Counted from the first letter of the stretch, positions 27,524 through 40,500 are shown. The stretch is 64,000 nt of DNA from Phoenix dactylifera (GCF_009389715.1 NC_052407.1:5769154-5833153), one strand, 5' to 3'. Made by a program: numbers and translations. Notes: a model not told the origin generated them from the sequence alone.

Positions 27524-30500
27524 CTAATGCTTCTCTTCCTTGGGAACATCTTTCTTCAGAACCTGTGAATCCAATTCTTTTGGTGCTGACCTGTGAAAAA
27601 GAAGGGCAGTTTAAGACAACGTAATAAATATCTGTTAAAACTTAGCACCTACATTACATATATGATATGTTCTAACTTGTCTAGAAGTGCAAGAAAACTG
27701 TGCCCTCACAAATGAACATTGAAATCCAAAAGCACAAAAGACATTATCAGACTTGAAACAAAGATAAAGGTACTTCCCCGGGAACTATGCTAGGTTCTTC
27801 TGAGAACAAGACCACATCAAGAGAACAATAGAAATAGGAAATGCATTTACCTTCAATTGTAGAAGATATTCACCACATACCTCAGCGTATCATCTGAACT
27901 TGATTGAAGGAAGGTAACTACTGCTAACTTTCCATCCTAACCATATCATCCAATATCAGACAACAAAAAAGCCATAACACTAAGCTATACTACATGCAAT
28001 GGCGGGTTCCTACAAATTCTGCAGTTTAAAGTTCTGCTGGCTAAAACTGATAAGACAGTGTGTGGCTTCAACATCATCATTCCCCGCATCAAAAGCATGC
28101 AACTAAAAACCTGATTTCCCAAATGAAGAAAAAGTCGCCAGAAATTTCAGACACTCAGCCATGAGAACGGTGTCATATATCGTAGAGCTCCCCAAGTGTA
28201 ACAAAGTACACAGGCAAAAGTTTTAAAATCCTATCAGTTGTGGCTCCAATAATGTATTTGGAACTTTGACACAAACATGATTTCTGTTTTGAATTTAGAA
28301 AGGACAGCGAAGTGTGTAAATAACCATTCTAACACCTTGAGAGTGATTCAATAATAAGCCTTAACAAGTCGGTGCAACTAAATGATCTGTCTCGTATATT
28401 AACTTTATGCTGGTCCCCATATAATGAATAAAGCAAATATCAAACATGCTGACAGATGTCAAATGTCATTTTATAATAAGAGTTTCTCCTGCAGAAGCTA
28501 CTGATGTTACCTAAGAACATAGACCACTTTTAGGCTCTTCAACCACCTAAGCATGTTCTAACATGTCTAAGCATCTGAACAGAGAAGCAAGAATGTGAAA
28601 TGCTTAAAATGACCAATACCATAAACAAGAAGCCTTCTCCCAACAATTTGAGGGAGGCTGTATACATCCTACTTCACCATTCCTTCAATCAACGGGTTAC
28701 ATCCTTTTCTAGTACATGTCTTCCATATTTTCCCTTGCATCCACTAGAATCTTGTGAAAATGTTATGTACCTGGCTAAGGCCCAAGCCAAATACACCCCT
28801 AACACCTAGGCATTTTTGGTGTATTGGTTGAGTGCTGCCTGCAGAAAGGACTACCTACTGACCAGAGTGTAGCCGCTATAGAGAAAGGGCTATTTGATTG
28901 TCCTAGAGTGAAAGCCACCACATGGATAGGTTAACTAGATCAGAGCGACAGCCACCAAAGAACGGGCTGTCAAGGATGTTGGTTGTGAAGTGTGGTGATT
29001 TGTTGAGTACCTGGTTAAAAATATAAACCTAATGCATTACTAACACCTAGGCATTTTTGGTATATTAGTTAGGGCCATAAAATATGTTTTTATAGAAGCC
29101 CCAAAAACACAAGTACTTATGTTGACATGCATTTCAATTTCCCAAAAAAGTTATCAGCAAGTATGCCCTGGAGTGGATTGGAAGCACCAGAAATATCTAT
29201 TGAACACATAACTGATTACTTGAGAAGGCTCCCTAGGCAGGCTTGATGTTTTTGTTTACTTTTAGTTGGCAAAATGAAATATTTTACAGGGCGAAAAGAC
29301 AAGAAGCAGCTAACTAGCGGACCAACCTCGTGTGCCCAGATGCCAACCAGAATGACCAAATAACATACTCTCATGGAAGAGTAATAGGCAAAGTTATAGG
29401 TCTTTCCTGGAACAAATAAAGTCATCTTACACAACATTATATTACCTATCCTTTCATAGAATCTCGATATACATATCTAATTGGAATCTATTACCTACAT
29501 AATTTCGTTTCAGCAAGAAAAGACCAATTACCTATACCAAGAACGGTTAAAAAAATGAGAACAGAAAGGAACCCCACTTGACAGAGTTGTCAATCCATGT
29601 TTATTTGAGAATTCATACAGCCATGTGACTTTTCCAATAAGATGATGTCAAGCAATATTGCCAATCATTGCGTAACATTCCAACTTTTGGCTACCATTCT
29701 CTAGCATTCAAATTGTTATCAAAGTACGCACTGGATGCTGTTTTCTTACGAAATTATGTGTCGTTCCAGCATGTAAGATATCATATGCTGTCTAAATCAT
29801 CTTGCTAGCTAGCATAGAGGATTTATAAATGTTCAAGTCTTTAGCTTGAAGTGGAACTCTTGGTACAGACTAGTAACAAGAAGATCATGGAGGAACATAT
29901 TACCTAAGCCGTCACTTTCTTGAAACCACTGAACAAACTACAGAGTCTCAAGGGCATGGAAGACATCAAGCCATAGCACAATGTACATTGGATCTAAGAT
30001 TTCGTGAAAAGATTAGAACTTGATTATAATCCTTATTAATTTGATATATGAATTGATAGGGCTCGCTCAGCTATTCCATGCACAACCAAAGTATAATGTC
30101 ATTGTGTCAAGGAACAATCAACTGCTTCAGCAATGCCCTCAATCCAATGGTAGAAACTTCTCCTAATCTAGTTCTATTCAATGCCATCTTAATTCAACAG
30201 TACTTCGAATCTATATATCAAATTTTCCCCACATCATCACACACAAAATTGACATCTAGGCAAAGTATATCCATTTTCTAGCCATCATGGCATACAACTT
30301 GTAATTATTTCCAAAGATTGTAAACCGATACTTCTAACTCTGTCTGGAATGGAATGTAATTCTTATTTTGGAGTAAAGCTAGAAAATCAATTCTTAGATT
30401 CTTTGTGATGACAACTATATGACTATGCTCCTTGTCCCTTCATTCTTACAAATGTGATAGGTGTTGCCAAGAATGGGCCTTTACTGCTTGGTGACTCAAT

Positions 30501-33500
30501 GACACATTGTGCCCTTAATTTAGTCTTTCCAGTGGCAGTGTGAATAAAATCACTTTCACCTTTTCTCTATGACTACCCATTATTCCTTTGTTGACCTTAT
30601 CTTCACTGTACTCACATGTAGCTTGACTATTTGGCATTGGGTAATTTGATAGTTTTCAATCTTCAAAGCAGTGGCCCAATTTTTAATTCTATGATTTAAT
30701 CATTCAAACAGCTCTATTTCGCAAAACTTATATGAGCATCTCACATCATTTTGTGCCATATGTTTTTTAAAGAAGTCTGTGCAACTGTGTAATGACAGCT
30801 TGAATATTCAAACTAAGCTTTAATATCAACAAACTAAGTTCCAATATAAATAGTGGATGCACAGATAAATAAAGGAGCTTGGTAGGGTTTGTGTCAAAAA
30901 CTAATAATGATTGAATTAGAGGCACACTCAAAGAGGAAATAAGTCAGAATTTCAGTGCCAAGGAGTTACTGCTGCTGTACAGAACTTTGTTATGATGAGT
31001 TTGCAGGTTTTCAAAGAAATAATAAGAAAGAACAATGATGAGATGATGACCATATGGTTATTCTCTTTTTATTGTAACTTAACTCTCCTACCAAGTATAT
31101 ACTAATTGATGTTTTGAGATAGAAAAATTATATTATATTTTATGTCACTATCAGAACTTAATCAACATGGAGGCACGTAAGCACATCAACTAGCATATGT
31201 TAGTGCCTGAGTATGGCATTTAAGTCACTCTTTTCTTTCTTACTCTTGACAAATAGTTGAGGCAGCTTGGGATTAAGGCTGCAAATGGGTCGGGTCGACC
31301 CGTGACCCGACCCGACCCGACCCGCGTAGACCCGACCCGACCCGAATTTTAGGACCCGCGGGTCCGGGTCGGGTCCTAAAATTGGACCCGAATCATTTTC
31401 TGGGTCGGGTCTGGGTTTACCCAACGGACCCGACCCGACCCGAATGGACCCGAAAAGAGAGAGAGAGGAAAAGCAAAAGAAAGTCTTTTCTTTTTCTTTT
31501 TCTTTTTTTTTTAGCGTGGGTTGTGGTACTGTTGGTCAGTGTGGGAGGATAGCAAGTTAGCAACAAGCATAGGTTCACAGAATCCAAAGGAACGTCGGCC
31601 CATCAGGATTCTCTCTCGATCTATTACACTGTTGAGACCTCTGGTGTCTCGGTAGCTGCCTTTTTTTTTTTCCTTCTGTTTTTTGGTTTTTGTTTCTTTT
31701 AACTTTTGAAGGGAGAAAGTGAGGGAACACTGCAACTGAATATGGGTCATGTGCTAGTTTTCTGTAATGGAATTGGATTTTGGAAGAAGGTCTGGGTTTT
31801 TTTTTGTCCTCGTGAGAGGGGAGCTGGGAGACACCGAGTTCCGTCCAATCAGTCATATAGATAAAAAATAGTGTGTCATGGGTCATCTGTTCTGACTAGA
31901 GCTCAATTGCAAAGTCTTTCAAGTCATGGGTCGCCCAGCACCTCATAATTATGATATGACCAAATTAGATTTGCCCAAATTTTTTCCCAAAAGCACAAAA
32001 AAATTGGACCCGATCGGACCCGGACCCGACCCGAATCAGACCCGGACCCGACCCGAACCCGACTCGGACCCGACCCGACCCAACCCGATCTTCAACCGGG
32101 TCGGGTCCGGGTCCAAAATTGGGACCCGAACAAAAAACCGGGTCGGATCGGGGTCACCTAGGACCCGACCCGACCCGACCCATTTGCACCCCTAGGATTT
32201 ACTGTGGGCCGCAGTGATAGGGTTGGGTGCCTTGGATATGCCTTAAATAAGCAGTTTGGTTTTCATTGGGCCACTCTTGACCAACTGTTTGACCTATGAA
32301 GGAGAGGATTGTGATGAAGGCCCAATATTATAGTTTGCCCATGAAGGCGTAAAATCTGCTTGCAAGCAAAACCATTCTCTTATTTTCAATATGTTCAGAC
32401 AGGACACAAATACAAGGAGATTTTGTCTATGTTAAAATTCTATTGCAAGTGTAGTAATTTTGTTGGCACTGTGTTCATAAGTAGGGATGATTAATGCTGC
32501 ATGAGATGTGGAGCATAACCTGAAACCCCTCCCTCAGTGAATCACCATGACCTGATATACCAGCAAATAAGGGAAGTGGTTTACTTCTGGGCATTGTGAT
32601 TCATAAAGACTGTTTGTTGATACTCCACTTCTCATGTGGCATGTATCACTTTACCTGCAAACAGCAAGGTAAACCACTTCTCTCAATCTCTTCAAAGAAA
32701 GGAAAAATAAAATGAAAATGAAGAGCCCAGAAGAATACCACACCAGAAAAAACAATACTATACATCCACAAATCATAACTTTCATTCTTTATTCTAATTA
32801 ACTATAACAAAGTTAAAGATAAATGAAAGATGGTAAATCAAACAACTACATCGACAGACTTTTGAAAAGAGAAAACAACCATAACCATAAGAGCAATCAG
32901 GATAGGAAACTAAAAAATATAACAAACTAGCTATCCCAAAGATTCATGGTCCTTTCATGTATCAAATTTTCAACAAAACAAAAACTTCAAAATTATTTAA
33001 ATGTCATTTTGTCAGGTCAACTTCCATGATATTTAATCTTTTTTACATACAAAACAAGATGGAACAACGGTAATCAGGAGTGTAAGATCTGGCTGTGATC
33101 AATAAAATAAAATAAGCAATGGCCTTAATGCATAGCCCTTGATAGTAAACAAGGACGTACAAAACCAAACCAAATTGATGAAAACATTTGTCAATTATAG
33201 TTCCATTATAACACATAATCAGAAATCTACTCACTTTTAACTCTATGAAAAACAAAGATGGATAAGAAAAAAGCCTAAGGGCCTGTTTGACACCATTGCT
33301 GGTTTTGTATTTTGGTTTCTCCATGAATTAGTGAAATCCCAGATGAGATTGACGTAGGAGACATTCGCAGGAAATTCTACTATTTCTACCATTTATTTTG
33401 GCTCTTTCTTGAAAACAAACAATTTTTGCTTCCAAAGCTTCCAAAGATTTTTCACTCCAACAATTCGACAAAACAAGAAGATTTTCGTCATAAGGCGGTA

Positions 33501-34106
33501 CAGGATGTCCAGTCTAGTATATTTCTGAAGCAAAAGCAATGCCAAATGGGCCTAACATAATTCTTATATGCCCATAATTTCGTATAAATTATTACTCACC
33601 AACCAAAGATAATCAGCATTTCAGTTGCTCAAGATAGCGCAGCACTCGCAGTTTGAGAAGACTGAATTACTTACCTCCAGAAAGCTAAAGACTAAACCAA
33701 TTCCACAGATATTCTAAAAATAAATAAATTTTAGCTGACCCATAAAACATTTGTGACAATAACTAAAACAGATTACTGTAGTAAATATCGCGAAACCAGT
33801 CAAAATCCATCTAAATGACATAAGAAATTGTCGCAATCAATTTATATTGAATCAAATTTAAGTTTTGATTCATTTGCTTAGCTAAAATCTCAGAGCGAAA
33901 TCCAAACATTCTCAGCTAGGATTTGAATTCAGAAAAGAGAAAGAAGGGTTTTACTTGGCGGCGAAGGTGGAGTCCTCTTCGAGCCACTGGCGGATTTGAC
34001 GGACGTTGCGGCGGAAGATGGCGGCGGACTGCTTGACGTCGCTGCGGAAGAGGAGGACGGCGGCGCTCCCACCGACCACCGTCAGGATGAAGTTGGTCAT
34101 TGCCAT
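27524..34106 (-). CDS. Conserved plant micropeptide, single-pass membrane anchor (two coding exons)
   Basis: Coding exon 1 is 34106-33955 and exon 2 is 27590-27524. The donor is GCCGCCAA|GTAAAA and the acceptor TTTTTCACAG|GTCAGC, and the join restores an in-frame lysine codon. The 72-aa product starts MAMTNFILTVVGGSAAVLLF, an uncharged segment of about 20 residues that looks like an N-terminal signal anchor. It continues with SDVKQSAAIFRRNVRQIRQW and ends in the charged tail KELDSQVLKKDVPKEEKH. I recall very similar short proteins in other plants with the same Arg-rich middle and Lys/Glu tail, but none with a demonstrated function. An organellar or endoplasmic membrane location is an inference from the anchor. 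The 6.36-kb intron is very large for so small a gene. The upstream Met codons in the same frame lie in GC-rich leader sequence and are less likely starts. Confidence 0.8.
28769..29070. repeat. Direct repeats about 240 bp apart in the micropeptide intron
   Basis: CTAACACCTAGGCATTTTTG followed by GTRTATTRGTT occurs at about 28798 and again at about 29039, each preceded by GTACCTGGYTAA some 25-30 bp upstream. The enclosed sequence has no coding potential. It may be a short LTR-like or tandemly duplicated relic. Confidence 0.6.
29071..31273. other. Intron sequence of the micropeptide gene, nothing recognised
   Basis: AT-rich and non-coding on both strands. Confidence 0.5.
31274..32194. mobile_element. 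TIR element built of GGGTCGGGTC / GACCCGACCC arrays, about 0.92 kb
   Basis: The ends are inverted repeats. The left end reads TAAGGCTGCAAATGGGTCGG and the right end, on the opposite strand, TAGGGGTGCAAATGGGTCGG: 23 bp with two mismatches when extended. Just inside each end lie long arrays of GACCCG/CGGGTC words (31293-31452 and 32006-32183). The core is about 550 bp of AT-rich DNA with no transposase. The sequence GGATT abuts both ends (31270-31274 and 32195-32199), a possible 5-bp target duplication that overlaps the left terminal T. The termini look hAT-like, but an 8-bp duplication is not visible. Confidence 0.7.
33279..33552. mobile_element. Tourist-like MITE (PIF/Harbinger type) with TAA target duplication
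   Basis: The 274-bp element has ends GGGCCTGTTTGACA and, inverted, GGCCCATTTGGCA, flanked by TAA at 33276-33278 and 33553-33555. TAA duplication is the signature of PIF/Harbinger-family MITEs. No coding capacity. It lies in the large intron of the micropeptide gene, about 0.4 kb from the splice donor. Confidence 0.75.
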
Positions 34107-34330
34107 CTTCTCGGGGCCAAAAAAAATCCCTAGAAAAAAACCTAGCGAGTTGGCGCTCTCGAAGCCGTCTCTTCTTGTGGAGCGAAGAGGATCTAAAAGA
34201 CGAGAAATGAAACGAGAACGGAGGTCGGAGCCTGGTGCAGAGCTGGGAGGGCGTCGGGCAGACCAGATCGGATCCTCGACCGACCCGATTCGGACCCGAC
34301 CCGTACCCGAAGTCCAGACCGGAGGCACGT
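34107..34330 (-). promoter_or_regulatory. 5' leader and proximal upstream region of the micropeptide gene
   Basis: A GC-rich region lies immediately upstream of the start codon and includes a short GACCCG-word cluster at 34276-34306, like that in the element at 31274. I cannot place the transcription start. Confidence 0.35.
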
Positions 34331-34377
34331 CACACCGTGGCACGCACCTACAAGTTGCCAGATGGGTTTGTGGTTGT

Positions 34378-34500
34378 ATCCTTCATGCGAAAGATGGATT
34401 CATCTTCCTTCGCGCCCATCAGCGGTTGGATCACACATCGCACAGATCTCAACGCGCTCCGAACAGCATATCCTGGTGCACAGCTCGCAAAGCGAGCCAT
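34378..34500 (+). repeat. Second copy of the dispersed repeat seen at 6064-6180
   Basis: TTCATGCGAAAG, CATCAGCGGTTGGATCACAC, TCGCACAGATC and CGCTCCGAAC occur in the same order and spacing as TTCATGCAAAAC, CATCAACCACTGGATTATTC, TCGCACAGATC and GCACTCCAAAC near 6068-6150. Family unknown. Confidence 0.5.
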
Positions 34501-34559
34501 GGATAATCAAATGGTGGATAGGCACGAATCCTCCCATCGCTCAAGTGAATGAAATAAAA

Positions 34560-34920
34560 ATAAAAAATAAATTAAAAGGACTTTGGGTTCGTTTCATTAG
34601 GATAATCGGATGATTCCTAAGAATTATTTGTATAATTATAGAAGAAAATAAATTTTATCATTTTTAGTTGGTGTAAAAATTATTCTAAAAACTAGCATTG
34701 AAAGAAAATTATTATATTAGACTTAGAGTAATCTTATAAGAGAATATTACTAAATTTCTAATAATATTTTTGATTAAGCAATTTAAATAATAATATTTTT
34801 TTCTTAACCTATTGGTTGGCCATATATGACTCGCTTACATAAATATTGCCAATAGTAGCTATTACAAATATTAAAATATATTTACATGGGTTAATAAATA
34901 TTTTAAAATTAGTAATTAAG
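34560..34920. other. AT-rich spacer, nothing recognised
   Basis: Strongly AT-rich and non-coding. It contrasts sharply with the GC-rich island that follows. Confidence 0.5.
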
Positions 34921-34959
34921 CCATATATTAATAAATATTGCCTCCATCACTAGGCTGGG

Positions 34960-35525
34960 GCGACAACTAGAAAGAAAGGAGGGCGGGCGAGGCGCATGGG
35001 TGCGGGGTCTGACGGGTACCCACGGTGGAGTTGGCCCATGAGGGGGGGGGGGGGGGGGGGGCGGAAGGTAAAGGGGAATGGTTAAAGGGGAAAGCAAAGA
35101 GGGGCGGTTGGGATCACAATCTGGAGATGAGGGTTTCGACGCCGAAACCCTTGGGGAGCCAAAAGAGAGAGAGAGAGGGGTCGCGGCGCTCGTGGGAGGT
35201 AGGTCGAAGTAGGGAGAAGAAGTGATGGGGCGGTTCTGTGGTGCGGTGGTGGGAGGTGAAGTGGGTGGGAGAGAGATTTTGAGGGGGAGGGGGGAAGAGT
35301 TAAGGGTGGCGAGCGAGGGGAAGAAGGCGGAGGCGATGGCCTCGGCGCCGCTCACGGGAGACGACGACGGGCAGCAGTAAAGGCGAAGGCGGCGATGTGT
35401 GGAGCGGCGAGGGCGGAGCGGCGACAAAAGCGGAGCTTCGGCCGGCGACGCGGAGAAGGTGCAGTGGCTAAGGCAGCAAGGCGGAGGCGGCGCTGCGGTG
35501 GAGGCTCGGGAAGGAAGGTGACCAG

Positions 35526-35569
<44 letters not shown>

Positions 35570-36390
35570 GAACTCGGATCCGATAGGGTTCGGGTTAACG
35601 GCATGACCGGCTTCGTTAACCCATTTCGCGCCCGATACGGATTTTTTAATCAAAACCAAAAGGATTCGGGTTAACGGGCTCGACCCGACCCGAAAACCCG
35701 TCACGTGCCTGTTATGGTCCATCTTCATGGGTTTTGTAGGTTGTTGCGCCGGCTTCCGCGGCGATCGGCGCATAGGGTGCGGCGGCAGTTGAAGGTGATG
35801 GAGCGTGGAGCGTGGCGATGGAGCGGCGACGATGCGTGGAGCGCAGAATCGTCCGGCGAAGAGCCGCGGGTGGCAATGAGATGGCTGCTGCCAAGGGAGG
35901 CGACGGAGTGGCACCGGTGGACGATCGCGGTGAGGAATCCAGGAATGACGAGGAGGAGAAGGCAGCGGCGGGGATGGGGTGGGTTTTCCCCTTCTTTTCC
36001 TCGGGAGCCATCGGAAGAAAGCAGGCATCGCGAAGGAAATGTCGACAGGATGAAAGAAATGGCCGGCGACGAGGTGGGTTTTCTCCTTCTTTTCCTCGGG
36101 AGCCGCCGGAAGAAAGCAGGCTTCGCGGAGGAGCGCGCGTCCTTTCCTCCTCTCCTGCGTACGATCGCTGGTTGTCTCGAGGGGAGGGGGGGGGGGGCAA
36201 GATTTTCCTTTTCGTGTACCGCCGGAGGAGAGGAAGACCCTGGGGTTTGGGTTTTTGTTTGGAAGAGAGAACGGGGAATCGCTCCTCAGTCGGGGATGAG
36301 CCGTCCCAAACCTTTTCAACCTGCGCCCCCACATTTAGAGCAGTGTCCACGGAAGCCCGGAAAATTCTATTGCCATGCTCTATACCAAAA
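34960..36390. other. GC-rich island with G-run, CT microsatellite and internal repeats
   Basis: High GC content with long open frames on both strands. They overlap each other, are Arg-, Pro- and Ser-rich, and show no known domain, which is typical of high-GC non-coding DNA. Landmarks are a run of 20 G at 35042-35061, a (CT)n tract at 35529-35566, GGGTTCGGGTTAACGG-type words at 35586-35700, and a 95-bp duplication (GGTGGGTTTTCC ... CCTCGGGAGCC ... GGAAGAAAGCAGGC at 35978 and 36073). It could be a promoter island between the divergently oriented micropeptide and ARIADNE genes, or a decayed repeat. Confidence 0.5.
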
Positions 36391-37525
36391 TTGATGCAGA
36401 ACAGCGAAAAAAAAAAGAGAGGGATTGAAAAAAAAAAAAGAAAGAAGAGGAGAGAAAGATTGGAGGGAGAGAACTAGGGTTCACACCTAGTTCTAGCTCT
36501 AGGCTTCATGCCAATACTAAAGAAGAGAATCATAAATCTTTATTCATCATAACATAAGTGCATGAAACCATATATAGAGGCCACAAATTAGCAAAAAGAT
36601 CCCTATAAAGAAAATAATCCTATAAAAGCCCTAAAATGACAAAATGCAAACAAGCCCAATCAACATAAAATAAAACCAACTAAGATAAATCAATCCAGCT
36701 ACAACGAAACTGGATGGACCGTCCTCCTGCGACCACTGTGGCCCTGCGTAACAGACGGTCCGGTACTGGTGTCCGCACTAATTCTTTTTCAAATATGGTC
36801 AGCTTTTGATATAAATCCGAGATAGCATTTGAGCCTTGTCTCCATCTGCACTTGATGAAGGATCAATGTGAGGTTGGAAACGAGAGTTACAACCATCCAA
36901 CACCAAAGACATAATTTTTCGGCGGGATGGTCTTCACGCTAAGCACGTCTACAGAGAGGCCAACAGGACTATAGACTGTATAGCTTAGTAGATGGCCATC
37001 CATTCTGAAAACGTCCTTTAAGAGCTTCCGGATATGTTGTATTTTGATCTTTTTGGATGTATTCATACTAAAATTATATGTATGGAAATATATAAAGATT
37101 GATTGTTACTCGCGATCTTGATACTAAAAGAGCACTGTTTTGAGTAAACGTTCCCGAACGAGCGCCGAAAAATAAGGAAAAAGAAAGCGCCGAAACGGTT
37201 TTTTTATTATTTACTTATTTTGGTTTCCACCAAACTAAGTAAATAACACACATCGACGGACGAGATTTATTGGCAAACCGAATCTACGGTCAGTACGAAA
37301 AACCAGTATTCCTATAATCCCTTCCACTCCTACGAGTAAATCTCGAACCCCGATTCCTTAGCCTTAAATCAGGGTCGTCGAAGCAGACGAAGTCGGTCAC
37401 GTCGTTTTCCCCCGGATTCCATTCGCGGTCAACTTTCAATAGAATTCGTTCTCCTCGAATCGTCACCAAACAAATTCCATCGAACTTCGCTAGACTTCTC
37501 TAATCTCTTCGCAGTTTTTGCTCTA
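36391..37525 (+). promoter_or_regulatory. Upstream region and 5' UTR of ARIADNE copy A
   Basis: About 1.1 kb with no coding potential. The last 150 bp is a pyrimidine-rich leader ending GCAGTTTTTGCTCTA before ATGGCGGATGA. The matching leader of copy B ends GGTTTTTCTA before the same ATGGCGGATGA, so this boundary is conserved between the paralogs. I cannot point to a convincing TATA box. Confidence 0.45.
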
Positions 37526-40500
37526 ATGGCGGATGATGACTATGGTAAGTCTTCAAGCGATGTCGAGGAGTACTCTAGTGAAGAGGACGACGCTGTGGAG
37601 GAGAGCATCCTCGATAGACTTGAAGAAAAGCCCCAGGAGGACGAGAAGCGGTCCTTCTCTTCGGTATGAGATCGTTTTCTTCTGTGTCAACTCTCGTACT
37701 CTGTTTGGCTGAACTAGGGTTTTATCTTTGTGGATTCCTTAGTTTCATGATGCTTTAGTCATGAAAAAAAATGTTCTTCTTCCTCAATTTTGATTCTGAT
37801 ATGAACAAATTTCGATCATTAACGAATCGGTCATCATCTCTAATAGTCTGGTATTTCCTTTTCTTCCGGTTTTATTTTCTTGGATATGTCTTCGTTTGGT
37901 GAACTGAATTTTGCATTATTGCTTGTCGGCGATTTGCAGATCATCACAAGAGAGTCACTTTTGGCAGCACAGGTAGCTCGCTTTGCTCCATATACTGATA
38001 CTGATGGTTCTTGACGAAATCTATGAAAAAAATGATGCAATTGTTGTTGTTATTTTAATTTTTTTTGTTTGTTTGTTGTTGTTGTGTGTGTAGAAGGAGG
38101 ATTTGCAGAAGGTGATGGATTTTTTGGCCGTAAGTGAGCAACATGCAAGGACTCTGCTAATCCATAACCGATGGAATGTGGAGAGAGTATTTGAGTTGCT
38201 CGAAAGAAAGGAAAGAGAAAGGCTGCTTTGCGAAGCAGGGGTTCTCATCGCGGAGAACGAAGGTCTTGACTTGTGGAAGTCCTCGAGCGCCATTACATGT
38301 AATATCTGCTTTGAGGATGTTGCTCCTAATGCAGCCACTGCAATGGGCTGCGGACACTGTTATTGCAATGATTGTAAGTCTTCTTAACATCTCGAGCATC
38401 ATTATGTAATTTAGTGAGAAATAGCTTGTCTTTCTTGCTCTTGTTTCTGCGCCTATAGTTACAGACTTGTTTCAGCTCTCATATACGAAGAAAACTAGAA
38501 TATTTTAGTGACTTCTTGAATTGCTATTTCAGCTATAAGATAATGTCACTGGAAGCCTTGTCGCAACGTTTCCAAATTATTGAGATGATTTCAGATCTTT
38601 CTCGAATTCTTCCTTACACTATCCATTATTATGCAATCAAAAGCTAATATTTATTGTTTGGTTACCAACGAACCTCCATATATTTTACAAGTTGCCACGA
38701 AGAGTCCACAAGTTGTTCCTGATTCTTTTCCCCGATAATATAGTCAGTCCCTATTCTTTTTTTCTCCTCCTGTCATGTTCTTCATTCTATTCCTTTTTCC
38801 ATAGCTTTTAACATTTAGCTTTTCTTGAGCTCCTTGTGATATTTTGCTTGATTACCAAATTTTTTCCTTTAAAAAAAAATCCTGAGATGGTAATCATGGG
38901 TATTAATAGCTCCTTTCTGGGGTCCCCATTAATCGATATGTGTGTGTATATATCCATTGTAGTTAGCCATATATGATCATGACACGATACCCAGCTCTTT
39001 GTTTCTTTTCAGAACCGTTATACCATTTTATCTTCTGTTTGCAATTAATCAAATAGCTGATCACATTCACTTCTTGCTTAGGTTGGACTGAACATTTTAT
39101 TGTCAAGATAAATGATGGACAAAGCCGGCGCATTAGGTGCATGGCCCCAAAGTGCAAAGCTATTTGTGACGAAGCCATCATTAGGAATCTAGTCAGTGAA
39201 AAGTACCCAGATATTGCAGACCGCTTTAATTGTTTTCTTCTTGAATCTTACATTGAAGATAATGATATGATTAAATGGTGCCCAAGCATACCACATTGTG
39301 GAAATGCAATACGTGTTGAGGGTGATATTTATTGCGAGGTTGAGTGTTCATGTGGGCTCAACTTCTGTTTCAATTGCTTATTAGAAGCACACTCGCCTTG
39401 TTCATGCTTGATGTGGGAGCTTTGGATCAAGAAATGCAATGATGATTTGGAGAATATAAATTGGTTCAGAGCTAATACAAAGCACTGCCCAAAATGTTAC
39501 AAGCCTGTGGAAAAGGATGGTGGTTGCAATCTTGTGACATGTGTCTGTGGACAACATTTCTGGTGAGAACCATTACTGTGATTTTTTTTTTTAAGAAATA
39601 TTTCCTGTAGATGTTTTCAGTGGATTATTCGCCAGTTAGCCTGTTCCATTTTTATAATTGACATTCTAGCTTCTATTGTTGTTGTATATTTGTAGTTTTA
39701 AAACTTTTCCCTGATGGATCAGAAACAACAACCTACTAAAGGATGTGGCCTGCTTTATTCCAAGACTACCCATTCTGATGATGTCTTGGAATGGTAGTGG
39801 CTAATCACTCTCTTCATTATGTAACTGATAGATTGATGAGTATTCACTGGCTTAAGCCTTACAATTCTGACAAGTCCTTATTGAGAAAACAAATGGTATT
39901 ATTATTTTATCTGGCTAACAATTACTTATTCTATAATTAATTAGGAGATCTGGACAGAAAATTATAATAGATTTTTTGACTGATTTTATGTCTATTGAGA
40001 TGTATGTCAAATTTTGTTTTCTTAACACTTCCGTGGAGGCAGAGTTCCACATCTTTGAGTGACTGGAGTGAAGTTCTGTAAGATTATGTGCTTCAGTGCA
40101 AGTCCAAAATCAGAGTGTTAGCTTCTCTTGGGTTAAAATTCAAATCAGTTATCATGGTAATTCACATTGTAATTCCAGTCCTCAGGTAGCTGTGGGCATA
40201 GTGAGAAATCTTGTTGTTAGAAAACACTTACAGATTTTACTTAGATATATACTGAACATAGGAATGCTGGTAGGAGGGTGGGGGGTGGGGGAATGGGAGA
40301 GAGAGAGAGAGAGAGAATTTGGCATATTCTTGCATATACCATGACATTGTCCGATACATTGTTGCTATATGTGGCTTGCTGGGTTGTAGCATAAGCTGTC
40401 AACCTTGATAAAAAAGAGCTCAAAAATTTAGTTGTGCAACTTCAGACAAGCCTTAAATCATGAAATTGATATTTTCCATTTTGAGTAGAACAAGTCGACA

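Noticed and set aside
31926..32195. Open frame with Asp-Pro-Thr-Arg repeats
   Set aside because: Translation of the GACCCG array at the end of the TIR element.
34909..36477. Long open frames (200-290 codons) on both strands in the GC island
   Set aside because: They overlap in several frames, are Arg/Pro/Ser-rich, contain simple repeats and show no domain; chance ORFs of GC-rich DNA.
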